Below the pieces are notes generated by a model. It saw only the letters and a program-made list of their open reading frames with translations. It was not told where the DNA came from and did no database searches. DNA of 64,000 nt from Lotus japonicus (lineage: Eukaryota; Streptophyta; Magnoliopsida; Fabales; Fabaceae), in NCBI RefSeq assembly GCF_012489685.1, contig NC_080044.1, positions 16,410,369 through 16,474,368 on the forward strand, given 5' to 3'. Both the position numbers and the translations under genes were made by a program. Below are positions 49,969 through 62,452 of this stretch, one piece after another. The first letter of the stretch is position 1, and every line of letters starts with the position of its first letter.

Positions 49969-52900
49969 TTAAATGGCTCCAAAGTCTCTGAGAGAGAAAG
50001 GCGATTTCTCCGGCGGCACGTTCCCGGCGTGACGTAGCCCTAAGGTGAGAGAAACATCACCGGCGGTGGTGGTCCCAAATCTTATAAGAGCTGAACCAAT
50101 GTTGTCAGAAGCAGCAGAAGCGGTCCCATAATCTTCTGTACCGAAGCTGCCATGTCGACACGTGTCATCAGCGGTGTTAGCCGGGTGCACATCTGAGTCA
50201 GACACCGGTGGCGCCACCGTAACAGTAGTGGTAGTTGCATTGGAGTACTCGTGGTTTTCCAAGAAGCCTTGTCTATTAATTGCATTTAGTACTGAGGGGT
50301 CGTTTTCACTTTGAAATGTTGGTGGTGGTGGCGTGGTGGCTGAGGGCGTTGGAGTTTGCACTAAGTGGTGGTGGTGGCCACTGCTGCTGCTGCTGCTTTG
50401 ATGATTCCTTTCTCTTTCTCTCTCTTCTTCTTCTTCTTCTGCTGCTGCTTCTGCTTCTGCTGCTCCTTCTGCTTCTTTAAGTTCTTGTTGGTACATATCT
50501 TCCACCATGGGTTTCCACAAACGAACCCTGGCATTAATGAACCAGTTTGATACCTGAAACATATATGCATACACGCGTTCAAATCTTCCATGGCTTCAAG
50601 TTCAATATACATGCATGATGATCATGATGAAAGCTAGTAGCAGCTGTTTGTAATGATTTGCAGTGTAATGGTATACATCTCATTAATATATATGCTGCAC
50701 AATTTTGAATGTCACTGAACAATTCAGAGATTAATTAAAGTCTTATTCTAATTCGAATTTTGTGCAAATATCTATTACACACGCATGGCATTTACATTAT
50801 TTTATCCTATCTAATAGTAACATCATTTTAATTATTTAACAAATATCAAAATATAAGTTCAAGTGCTAAGAGCAAGCAGACATATGAGTTGAGAGAGAGA
50901 GGTCCAGAGTTTAACTCTAGAGAGATGTAATTTATCTTAATCTTTCAAATGTAAAAAAATATATTATTAATTAATTTGTGGGTTTTTTTATCTAAAAAAA
51001 ATCTAAATAAACTAAGTAAATTTGATCACGTTAAAGTCAACGTGTAAGATTTGTTTCTCTAACTCACGTGACAAATTATAGTTTCTCTACTAATGTATTG
51101 AGATATGTAAAATCATATTTGTGTTAGCTCTAACGTCAAAACAAACATGAGAGTCCTTAATTTATAAACCTGTTTTATAGTGCCAAAGTTTTATAACTCA
51201 ATTTTATTTTGAAAGCAACAATGTAACATTTTAAATGAGGAAACAGTTCCAAGACAAACCACACGCTAACATAACGAATAGAAATTAAAATCCATGCGCT
51301 TGGCATTAATTTAAAATAATTACATTAATAAAACAAGTACAACCTGATGCAATTGATATTGACCATCAGTTTTATATTCCAACAAATGTTTTTTTTTTTG
51401 AAAGTTATATTCAAACAAATGTTGAAAGCATATACATAGTATACTATCAATTTGTATGAATCAAGTATAATATTATCAGGTCTAGGAAATTAAAAAATGG
51501 AAACAGAAAAGATTGAATTCTGACTCAATTCTGTTTGTCCTTATTCTATCATACATATTGTGATTTTTTAGGCCCCAAAATATCTTCTGAGCAGTGTGAC
51601 ATACGGCAATATATATCTATATATCAGCATATTTTCTTAGAACCTAGGGGCAGTGGTTTGGAAGACCTTCCAGATATCATTGACTACTATAGGATGTAGG
51701 CATATATATGCAAAGGGTAGGCATAGTTAACAAGAGTTTTTTTTATCCCATATGATTACAGCTTGTGCTGAAATATTGTAGTAGTAGCTTTTGGATTTTA
51801 GTCTTTCAGGAAAAAACAAGGTCCACTATTAATGCAGAATCTGAAGATGTGTACATTAACCATTGAGAAAAACATGATAATAGCACTGTTTTATGAAAGT
51901 AATATAATCGATAACATTTGTTTAGTAAAATGTATATCATTGTAAAGGCTGAAAGCATAATTAACTTTGTACTGTGAACTGTCTTATGTCTGTGGCAGTT
52001 TGGGTACAAAAGAAGACATTAATGATTCAGACACAGAAGGTGACAAAATCAGGGTTGCATCTTATCTAGTGGGAATATCATACTCTGAACTAGTTGATTA
52101 TGCAAAATTAAAAGCAAAACAAAATAACATAAAAATTTAGCACACCAAATTTGCATGAAAACACCTTATAATTTATGTCTTAGCACACTATATATAGAGG
52201 GCATAAGCTTAAAAGGGCATGATGAGAATAATTGTAATACATATCTCCAAAAGATACATAATTTAATTACTTCCATTATCTATGGTCCCCCATTGTGTAG
52301 TTGGGGGTGAGATGAAGCCAATTGATATGAGAGAGAAAGTGCATTGTGACAAGAAGAGTGAGGGAAATTCGAAAAAATTAAAGAAAACATATTTGATTTC
52401 AAGTTTTCTTCTATCAGAAAAATAACCATCAAAACTGTCACGTCTCATTGCTTCTGTTAGTCTGTACACAAGCCAGCTCTTTCAATTTCAGAATTTATGG
52501 AAGAGAGGAGGAGGTGAAAGAAAGAAACAACTCAACCCACGTTGTTGGTGTTTGTCTTTGTCCAAAGGAAAGGGAAAAGACAGAACAAAAAAAATACCAG
52601 AGAAAATCAACAAAAACCCAAAACCATGCAAGTTTTATCTGAACCTACCACTGGTCCCTTTTCTTCCATTCCCTTAACAGATTATCTTTCACTATCTTAT
52701 GTGGACCGTTCGTTCATCATGCAATATAATTAAATTAAATTTTACAGAGTAAAGATTCCCTTAGATATAATGTAATTAAGAGTGTGGTGAATTGTGGAAA
52801 GCTGAGAGTGGAGAGGGACGAACCTGATTTCGGGATAGACCAGTCTGTCTTGCCAACAGATGCTTATCTGCATCGCTCGGGTACCTGAGAAAGAGACCAG

Positions 52901-55900
52901 AAAATGACATCAGTGTCCCTTCCCTTAACTGTATGTATGTATTATGTATACACCCCACCTTTCCCTGACCATTTAAACCTTTCTTTCTGTCCCTTCGCTT
53001 AGCTTGCTAACTCTTCTGCCAAGAAAGAAGGATCTAGCTTCCTACTTAGCTAGCTAACTCTTCTGCCATGGTAGCAGAAGTAAAGTGGACCGGATCAGCT
53101 GTTAACACTGACCACTCCCTCATCTTTCTCCCACTTAAATCACTTTTACAATTAGTTTAGCTCTTGGTGGGTTGTCTTTCTTCATTACAATAATAATAAA
53201 GAGTCAATAGTCATTTTGACTATGAGTTTTCCTCGAAACATGAAAAATCATGATTAAATAAGATTATTGTTATAAGCAACTTAATTATAGATGATTTTAA
53301 TAAGAAACCTTTTGTGGTTATTGATCATGATTTTAATTTCATACTCACTCCGTTCCTAATTATAAGACTTAGTTTTAAATTTCTCATGTTCCTAAATATA
53401 AGACCTTTAACAATAATCTAGTAAAAAGTATTCTACTCTTCCATATATAACCCTCACAGTAATTGTGTGTTTTCAATTCCAAAGTTTTAATTACCACCTA
53501 CCATTAATTAGTGAGAGAAAATGACAAAGGGTAAATATGGAAGAATGTATGCATTTTTATAAAATCAACTACACATTTAATGTTTTCTTAATAAGCGCAA
53601 TTTTTTGTATTAGGTCTTATAATTAGGAACGGAGGGAGTAGTAATTTTTCACCTGTTTATCCATTTAGTGTGTGCTTATATTAAAGACATGAAGTCAATC
53701 AATTTAGTGTGTGCATGTCTTAAAGTTGTGTGTTAAAAGTAAAAGTTCTTTTTATAAATGTATGATGCAAATTTTGTGCTTTGAAAAAATGTGCATCTTA
53801 AAGTGTGCTAACCACTTTCAAAACATAACCAAATACTTTACTCTTAGTCTCCAAAGGATGAAAATAGGTCAAATAAGTATCATGTTAAAATATGTGCCCC
53901 AGTCAACCATATTTTAACTACAAACATACATTTAATATATGTTATTTATAATATATACTTTTTATGTGCTAAATTTAATTTAAAAAAAGTCTTTTTTAAT
54001 TTGGAAACTACATTTTTCTTGCCCCATAATAGACAAAGATAAAATGGAATCAATTTAGTCAATGAAAAGGTAAGATCATGATCAATGTAAATCCTTAAAA
54101 TAGAAAAAAAGATTCTATTAGTCCTTGAAAAACTTAATCAAAATTTGGTTTCTATCTTTCATGACCTATCCTATTTCCTTAGCAAGTAGAAGACAAAAGT
54201 TACCTACAGAGCATCATATATCTGAATACTAAAATGACCATTTAGTGTAAGTATAAAGATGCCAAGAAATTGGCAGTTAAAGTTAACAAGAGAACCCAGC
54301 ATGCATGTAGTGTACTATTACTAAACGGTATCTTTTACAGCTTTTAGCTAGAGAGGTAACATCCCAAGGACACTGCAAATCTGCAATATTAATGACTACT
54401 GTTGTGAACGATCGTATGCATGATGACTTTTAGATTCCCCTCTCTGGGGGACCTTTCTTTCCCTCTGCGGCATCTTTTTCTCACTTTGTTAATTAACGGA
54501 AGCTGCGTGCTGCTTCTTCCTTTTTCAGTAATTGATCACGGTATCTATCTATTGTGTATGTGCGTCATGCTTTTTAACATTTTATATTTAAATATTGCAA
54601 CCTTGTAATCATTAGCTACCTTAGTCTACTCTCTAGTCTAATATATCTCCTTTGTCTGCCAATTACTATATGAGTCAAATTAGAGGGGATCCTGAACTTC
54701 CTATGTTCTACTACCCTAAGAACACTATTAACTCACATGAAGTTGAGCACCAAAATTAGGGATTGCTAGACACCTTTGAGGAGAATACGCCCTAAGTATT
54801 ATATAACTGAGAAATATATATATGATGACATTTTTTTAAAAGCATATGATGACATATGTGAAAATGAAGAAATAGAAGGTATAGATGAAAAATATATAAA
54901 AAATAAAATTTCGTAATTTTTTCTTTTCATCTTATAGGACTAGCTTTTTGTCAGAATTTATTTTAATACTAAATAATTACCCACATAAACTCTTCATCCG
55001 ACATGATAAAAAAAAATTGTAAGGGAGATTTATTTATCAATCTAAATTTTTAAAACATACCAAATTTTTCTTTCACTCTTTAAAGTCCAATCACATAACT
55101 CATATATCACATTTATCACTTCTTTCAATTTTTTTCTACTCCTAATCTTATTTGAAATGTTCACTAATCCTTCGTTTATACAATGCAAAAGTCATTCAAA
55201 TCACATTTGGAACACCAAACCCCTATGTGAACGAAGCTTAGAAGTCTCTTTTTCGTTGAGGCCGGTCCTTTGGAATTCGAGAAAGAACATTCCAATGCAC
55301 CAAATGTGGTTTCTAATGCAAAACCAAAAATGAATATACATCTCTCAAACACCTAAATTTTTCTTCTATCTCACTCCTTATCACATTCATTACTTGTTCC
55401 TTCTCTTAATTTCTGGTGTCTACACCTGACCAACATTTTCCTTTCATGAATTCACTCCTCCAAAATTTTAATTGAAGGAGGAATATTTACCAAGATGGAA
55501 GATAATCATCCTGGTCAATTCCACATATGAGTTATGACTCTTATTTAGCATATGCAAGTATCAATAAATGAGAGAGAGGGAAATTAAAAGGGAAAGAAAC
55601 GTACGGGTGAAGAAAGTGTTCAAAAAGCCAGGCTCTCAAAATGTTGACGGATCGTTCAGGCAACCCTCTCTGTGGTCTCCAAGCTTCCTGCTCCATCATC
55701 CCCATTTGGTGGAACGCTCTCTGCTGTCTCAAACTCTGCTCAAGCATCTTAAGCCTTGGCGTCTCGCCCTTCGTCAACCCCGAACTCCCCGCTCCATCTT
55801 TCTCCCCCAACAGCTCACAACTGTGCTTCAGTTGCGCTAGTATCGCGTCCTTCAGGCACCGGAAATGACGTGACATGGCTTTCTGCGCCAACGAGGTGTA

Positions 55901-58732
55901 AGGGACCGCGGCCCCAAAACCCATCACCAGGTCGAATGAGTTCACCACCATTTGCATTTGCTCACAGTAGTGGCTGTATCTCCGGTCCACCTGTAGAAGA
56001 AAAAAAAACTTTTACAAGGTCAAACATGTATTGACTACAAAGTGCATTTATTATACACAAGAATTAGGAAAATGTTTTGTAAACATGTCAATTGGAATTG
56101 AGATTCTCTAAATAGTATCTCATTTCCTAACCATGAAATTATGTTCTATTAAAAACAAAATATATGAATATAGTAACATTTATAACCTTAATGATAAGTG
56201 TTTAATTGACATAGCACAGATAAATTAAAATGTGATATAAATTGAGAAATACATTGAGTTGCCTGGGTACTTAAAAGTGGGGATTGCATACATTAATAAA
56301 TCATAATATGATTATCAATTATGATAATGTTTATTGATTAAATTGAAACGTATGTAGAAGATAGATTTGGTACATTCATGTTTCTCATTTACTCAAGCAT
56401 TTGAAACAAAGCTGGATGAACCAACCCAGTTAATTAAGGAAAGAAAAAATGAGAATGTGTAGTTCAATTAAGAGTAAAAAATGTGTATACATGATTTGGG
56501 GTCAATTAACCCACGCAAATAGTGAAAAAAGAAAAACCACACTTGTCTCAACTTCTCGTTTAAGTATTTGAATTTGGTGAGACATTTTTCTTTAGGAAGG
56601 AGTACTATAAACATGTGGAATATAAGAAAAATTGGGATAAAAAAATTAAATGAAGAAAAGACCCCTCTCCCGAATCTTCCCCTTGTCATCATGAGATGTT
56701 AACTAACAATGGCTATCATATGGATCTGAGGGGACAGAGCATTTCTAACAACTATATATATGAATATATGATTGGATAGTGGTTTCTTTCTGTTTGGTCT
56801 GTCTTAATAATCAGAAGAAACGTCGCTTCTTGATTGACGTATTCTCTTACAAATGGTAGTGTCTCAGTTTTACACTTTCACCAAACTTATCATTTTTAGA
56901 AATAGGAAACTCCCAACATAATCAAATCTTCCCACCAATAGAATCATATGATTAAAATATGAGTTTTCATTAAAATAAGGATCAAATCCTCACCAACTGA
57001 TTCTAAGGAGTGGAATGGAGAACCTTACTATATACCAGCCGGCTTTTTCCTTTCTAGAATTCAGGACACTTGCTAGAGGACAATGTTATATTAATTAATG
57101 AATATTAAATAAATTAAATGAATTTGACAAAAAAAATTATTCGTAGATATTTGAACAAGTGTAGACATCCCACAAACATCTAACGTGATAAAATAAAGAA
57201 AAATAGAGAAAAAGTGAATGTAAAATATGATAAAAAAAAGAGATAGAGAGAAAAATGAAGTATCGGTTAATTGATGTATACCTATTTAATTTGTTTATGT
57301 GAGAATCATTACTAAAAAAGACCTTGACTCTTGATGGATGAGAGAGGGTGAGAAGAAAAGAAAGAGAGAGAGAGAGATTACATGCCTCATCAAGCATGGT
57401 TAGGAGTTTGACCTTCCTTCTCTGATGCTCAATCCTATCAGCTGGAGACAAATGAGGAGCATCTTTTGATGAAGATGAAGAAGCACCGGGATTAGAACTA
57501 GGGTTTGATAGCTGTCTGGTGAACTTGTTCTTCTTGAATTGGCCCCTCCCTACACTGCAGAACTCTTCTAGCAATTCTTGAGCAGCCTTAACATACTTTG
57601 AATTTCTCAACACATTCACCACACCTAAGGAGGAGGATGAAGATGGTGTCACAAACCCCCCTTGCATATGCAATGCCTGGTGATTGTGGTGTTGAAGTTG
57701 AACCCCAAGATTGTTCTTGTTATAAGGATAGTGAGGAGAAGAAGAAGAACCAGCACCACCTTGATTATTGTAATTGTAGAGAAAATTACCACTATCTCCC
57801 ATCCTCAATTCCTCAGCTTTGGCTGCTTCTAAGTGAGAGGACAAGGAAAGTGAAAGGCCTTGTCCTTCCACAACACCTGCAATATTCTCAGTTGGGTTGT
57901 TAGCTCCAGGTTCTTGAGTGCTGCCAGGAACCCATGTAAATTGACTAAATGACCCACCTGAACCAAAAGTGGAGGAAGGGTTGGGGAGTAACATGTGGAG
58001 AGTGGAAGGGGTAGTTTGGTTATTATTATGTTGATGAGGAGGAGGAGGGGAAGGGGATCTGGTTTGGGGATTCATGAGAAAAAGCTGCATGGCAGCTGCT
58101 GAATCGGCATTAATGTTTGACATATGATGATGATGGTGCTGGTTGCTATGATGTTGGACTATGCTGCTAGTGTCACGGCTATTCACACTGCTCTGATGTT
58201 GAAGATGATGATGAGGAATCTTTGAATCCTCCAATGGTCCCGACCCGGTTAACATCCCTTGTCTATTGTTTCCGTACCAGTCGCTGCTTCCCACTGCCTG
58301 TGGCCGTGGGGAGGATCGAAACGCCACCGTCATTGATTGTTGCTGTGGTTGTTGCTCTAACAATTCACCTCCGGCCGGAGCGCCGGAGGGGAAATTGAAC
58401 ATCTCGGAGAGCATCCCCGTGGTTTCATACACAGGGATGCCTCCGGGTTCGTCTTCTATGGCTACCAGTGGCGGCGGCGGCGGTGGTTGTGGGTCGAAGT
58501 CTTGCACCCTTACTTTGTCCCTGTGAATTTGGGAGTGTTGGTGTTGTTGGTGTTCTGTGGTGGATCTCTCGAACCCGTTGGAGAAGGTGAAGATTCCTTG
58601 GTGGTAATCCTGGGACATAGAATTATCAGAAGAGTCTTGTTGCTTGTCCAAAATCGAATCAAAGGAGTGGTAATTGTTTGTCTTTGATTGTGAGAGAGTG
58701 GAAGGGAGAGTAGATGGTGTTGCTATTGCCAT
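49969..58732 (-). CDS. BEL1-like TALE homeodomain transcription factor, SAWTOOTH (BLH2/BLH4) type
   Basis: Four coding exons on the minus strand, 58732-57386, 55990-55605, 52884-52824 and 50553-49969, encode about 792 residues. In order: [19 protein letters not shown] near 39-57, low-complexity Pro/Gln/His/Ser stretches, the SKY region ([16 protein letters not shown] near 291, [15 protein letters not shown] near 375), the BELL domain ([14 protein letters not shown] onward, about 430-510), the TALE homeodomain (about 555-615, with PYP loop and WFINARVR), a Glu-rich stretch and a C-terminal [12 protein letters not shown] motif. BELL proteins pair with KNOX partners in the nucleus; SAWTOOTH members limit KNOX expression at leaf margins. 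The 61-bp exon 3 is typical. Intron 1 appears to start with GC (GAG|GCATGT). The family is certain; which SAW orthologue is inferred. Confidence 0.92.
53344..53638. mobile_element. Stowaway-type MITE in intron 2 of the BEL1-like gene
   Basis: The ends CTCACTCCGTTCCTAATTAT and ATAATTAGGAACGGAGGGAG are inverted repeats. The 295-bp element is flanked by TA on both sides (53342-53343 and 53639-53640). The inner arms continue with TAAGACTTAG against AGGTCTTATA. It belongs to the same superfamily as the mariner remnant at 24385. Confidence 0.92.
55605..57385 (-). other. Exon 2 and GC-donor intron 1 of the BEL1-like gene
   Basis: Exon 1 ends MLDE at 57386 and exon 2 starts VDRRYSHYC at 55990 after a good CTTCTACAG acceptor. 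The only junction that keeps the conserved frame places the intron start at 57385 with bases GCATGT. A GT exists 4 bp further in, but using it would shift the frame. Confidence 0.75.
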
Positions 58733-59460
58733 GTTAAGATGTTGTTCATCATCATCATCATCATGACCATCACTATAGCTTCACTGCTTTGAAATAATTG
58801 AATTGATCAGCAAGAAGGATGATGAATTGATGATCGGCTCCAGAATATGCAAATCTGACAAACAGTACCAAAATCATGTAACTAGTGAAAAGTGGAAAAT
58901 ATGGAAAAAAAGAAAACGGAAAGAGAAAGAAGAGAATGAAATAATAAAACAGCCTCTAAGGCTCTAACCAGGCCCCTCTCTCTTTTCTTCTCACAGAAAT
59001 GGCAATTTTAAAGCTTTCATCACTTTCAGCTTTGTTCATGGATCTTATATATACACATATCTCATGTACATGTATAAATATATATACATAGATATATACA
59101 CAAACATATGTGTAATATAATTGTGTTTATGTACCTCTTAGAGCTGAAGAGTATGAAAGGATGTAAAGCACTCAGACATCATTTTCTCTTCTCGGGTATT
59201 GAAAGCTTTTCTTCAATTCCTTCACTCTTTTCTAATAAACTCTGTGTGTGTTTGTGTTGTCTGTGGTCTCTTTCTTTCTCTTTCGCTCCTTTTGTTTCAC
59301 TTTGTTGGTTGCAGTGAGTGTTTTGTGTAATCTGGTTGTGGAAAAAGAAAGATGGAAGTTGCAAACAATATATAAAATTAAAAGTGGTGGCTTGTGGAGG
59401 GACTCATATATCTGTGAGAGAGAGAGAAGAGAGAGATGAATGAAATGAAAGGGAAGCGGT
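58733..59460 (-). promoter_or_regulatory. 5' leader and promoter of the BEL1-like gene, with possible leader intron and uORF
   Basis: A possible leader intron runs from a donor at 59134 (AAGAG|GTACAT) to an acceptor CAG ending at 58855. A 14-codon upstream ORF (ATG at 59182, stop at 59138) would lie in the leader exon. GA/CT-rich sequence around 59410-59440 is typical of plant promoter-proximal regions. Inferred from sequence only. Confidence 0.4.
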
Positions 59461-59703
59461 CGCTGTTCTTTCTCTTCTGCGGTCTTCAGCTCCTGCTTTA
59501 GTGTTTTTATTATCTCCCACCAATAATTAATGGCTTTTTTTTATTTTTCATTTCTTCAAATATCACACAAAATCAACATATAGGAAGCTAAGTAGTAATT
59601 ATTTAAAACTTTCCTAAAATTTTCACTACCTTCTTAGTATTTTGTAATTGAAGTGTTCGCAAGAGTTTTTTAACATTATTTTTCTAACACTTACTTTTTA
59701 ATG

Positions 59704-59892
59704 AGGTTGCCTAAATGACTCATGATAAAGTTTGAGTTAAATAACTCATCATCAAATCACATTGGAGATAAATTAAATGGGTTGGAAATAAATTAATAAA
59801 TAAAATATAGAAATTTCAACTCACTTATCTCCAATGTGATTGGATAATGAGTTATTTAACCCAAACTTTATCATGGGTCATTTAGACAACCC
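59704..59892. mobile_element. Hairpin MITE upstream of the BEL1-like gene
   Basis: The left arm GGTTGCCTAAATGACTCATG pairs with the right end CATGGGTCATTTAGACAACC. Pairing continues through CAAATCACATTGGAGATAA against TTATCTCCAATGTGATTGG. It is about 189 bp with arms of about 65 bp and no coding capacity. The target duplication is unclear. Confidence 0.85.
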
Positions 59893-60285
59893 ATTTTTTA
59901 ATTTGTTGAATTATGTAAGTTATACCAAATTAAAACTCAAACTCATATAATTTGGTGGATTGTACATATATTTTGACTAATTAAAAAAAATTGAAAAATT
60001 AATGTTGAAGAAACTATAGCTAACATTTCTGAGAGAAATTCATTTAAATAATTGGAGGCTCAAAGAATATACTCTAAAATAAATACAAAAATTGCAAGAA
60101 AAATGTATTCATGAATGGTATATAAATATATAATGACAAACTTGACCTTATCAAGTGGAGAGAATAAACCCCGAGGAAACTCAATTTTTGGGGCTAAAAC
60201 TCAAAACATGGGAATTCAAACGGAGGTTGTGGAGGAAAATGTCAACTAAGGCTATGTTTGCTATATGCTGATAGTAGAGTTGGGT

Positions 60286-61033
60286 ATGCGGTCCGGTCCA
60301 CCCTGGATAAGCTTGCACGTTAGTGGACTAGCCCGTGTTAGCCTGCGTATAAACGAGCCTATATTTAAGCTAATTCATGTCCGCCCCGCTAAAACCGCGG
60401 GTAAACAGACTGGCCCGCGGGATACTATTAGATTTTAAAATGAAACAACAAAAAAAAAACCTAAAAAATAGAGAAAAGAACTTATATTACCAAAACTATT
60501 CTCAACAAATTTGCAACATCCAAATTCCACATTACATAATCAAACTCTAAAATGTTCCACAAATCCAAAGCAGGAAAGATCTTTAGATAGATTATCTATC
60601 TAGGTGGACATGAAATTGTTCACAACAGAAATAAAATATCCTTAAGAAAATATAGAAGTCTTGCTAATCCAAATGAAGATAAGTAAGAGAAGAGAGGAAA
60701 ACCAAAATAGAAAGAGAATAAGAGAAGAGAAGAAGGGTACGTAAGGTAAATTATCTTCTAAATGATGAATGTCTAACTTCACTTAGGTCTCTTGGGTTGG
60801 CTTTTTTTCCCCACTATATCAAGATCAAGTAAAGTAGCTCATGGGTGAAGATAATTTATTTATGTAATTATATGGCCTGCGGACCAGCCTGCAAACCTGC
60901 GGGTTCAACCCATTTAAACCGCGGGCTAAACAAGGTAGCCCATATAGGCCTGCACTTAAGTGAACCACCATACACCGGGCTATTAGCTATGCGGATTGTG
61001 AGTTACGCGGGTTGACCCGCTTACCTAGCTCTA
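60286..61033. mobile_element. Possible hAT-like non-autonomous element
   Basis: The left end TAGAGTTGGGTATGCGG and the right end (reverse complement TAGAGCTAGGTAAGCGG) are imperfect inverted repeats. Flanking 8-mers GCTGATAG and GATGATAC are only partly alike. The ends are unusually GC-rich for this window (CCCGCGG, CCGCGGG motifs) around an AT-rich core. Classification is tentative. Confidence 0.5.
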
Positions 61034-61241
61034 GATGATACCTTATATACAACTTAAATTTGGATAGAAGCTACCATGCAATTAGGTTATGGTGAAATAA
61101 TTTTTATAGCCAAGAAAGTAACATTTTTACAATTCAGTACAAGTTGTAACCATAAAAAATACATCATTGAATAAATATATATATATATATATATCAGTAG
61201 AGCATTTTTAGTTTTTTTTTTTAAATATGCCTGCAATTCAA

Positions 61242-61800
61242 TTAAACTTGGACCAACATAGAGGCCGAAACATCCATAGAAACATAAGAGTTCATCTCGG
61301 TAGGAACCCCTTCAATCCACATTGAACCGGTGAAAGAAGAAACCCTCCTAGCAATAAAGTCTGCTACCGCATTATCAGAACGACGCACAAAAGATAAAGT
61401 AGCAAAATCAAATAAACGACAAAGAGAGATACATTCTCGAACAACCAAAATCAAATACGAATCACCATCAGGAGGTTTCTTCCATCTTTGGAACAATTGG
61501 AGATAGTCGGTCTCAAAACAAACACGCCGGAAGCCAAGCTGAGAAGCCAAACCAATAGTCCGTTAGAAAGCCAACGCCTCCGCCAACACCGGGGAAGGAG
61601 CCATGACCGGAAAGCTAGCAGCGGAAGTAAGGACAAGGCCCTCATTATCTCAAACTACCATGCCAGCACCTGAGCACGAAGAGTCCGTGAAGGAGGCATC
61701 AAAGTTTATTTTGACGACCCCCTCGACATGCCTCTGCCACACCGCACCAAGCACTGCTTCATGTCGCTACACCACTTGGTTCAGCGTCGGCGAATAAGCC
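61242..61800 (-). pseudogene. RNase H-like domain fragment of a LINE
   Basis: On the minus strand, GVVKINFDASFTDS, then GAGMVV, LVLTSA, VLAEALAF and FETDYLQLFQRW, then FVRRSDNAVADFIAR, follow the plant LINE-derived RNase H (RVT_3) pattern. At least two in-frame stops interrupt it, one after GMVV and one after ALAF. No other reverse transcriptase part lies alongside, so this is an isolated decayed fragment. Confidence 0.75.
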
Positions 61801-62049
61801 AAGCACCCCTGTAAAAAATGTTTTGAAGGGGTGCATTTTTAGCTTTTGATAACACTGGTTTAAGGAATACGCAAAAAGTGTTGCATAAAATGCATCATGA
61901 ATCTGTTCATGATTGTTTTTATAGACAGCTCATTTTAGGCAACATATTTTTTTTATAACACTAATTAAGTGTTCCAAATATAATAATAGAGACCAATTAT
62001 TAATATGTGATAATTGCTTTCTTTTCCATACAATAACTTATATTTTCTC

Positions 62050-62437
62050 TGGGTCCCCGTTTTCTAGTGAGTCTTCGTGCGTTATGACGAGGGCGAGATC
62101 GGCATTGGCTATAGGTAAACAGATGGGTTTGACTTATGATTGCTATGACGAGGTTGCCCTACAAGGCATAGCAGATAAAATTAGGACCCGTAGGTTGTTT
62201 CATAGCTGATTGGTTGGACTGTTTTAGCTAGGTTGTTGGGCTTTTGTTTATAGGATTTTTTTGGTCTGCTTTAGGGCCGTTGGTGGGTTTGACCTAGGTT
62301 CACTTTCTTTGGGGTTGCCTTCAGACGTTTGTGGTTTAGCTTTTTGTTGTACTATCCCTCATTTCCCCATTGTACTTCTTTTTGCTTGGCTTGCCAAGTA
62401 TTTGGTATCTATATATGTTCTTTTGCTGTAAAAAAAA
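62050..62437 (+). mobile_element. Short retroposed LINE copy with poly(A) tail
   Basis: It is flanked by the 15-bp direct repeat AACTTATATTTTCTC (62035-62049 and 62438-62452) and ends in about ten A bases. It opens in frame with VMTRARSALAIGKQMGLTY, similar to the LINE ORF1-like tail at 47319-47840. A stop follows at 62207-62209, then non-coding sequence. Confidence 0.75.
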
Positions 62438-62452
62438 AACTTATATTTTCTC

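Noticed and set aside
50280..50612. Leu/Phe- and Gln/Lys-rich frames opposite the BEL1-like gene
   Set aside because: They are shadows of the Glu-rich and Ser-rich codon repeats in coding exon 4.
53042..53090. TAGCTAGCTAAC repeat near GCCATGG as a possible regulatory site
   Set aside because: It lies inside intron 2 of the BEL1-like gene with no further support.
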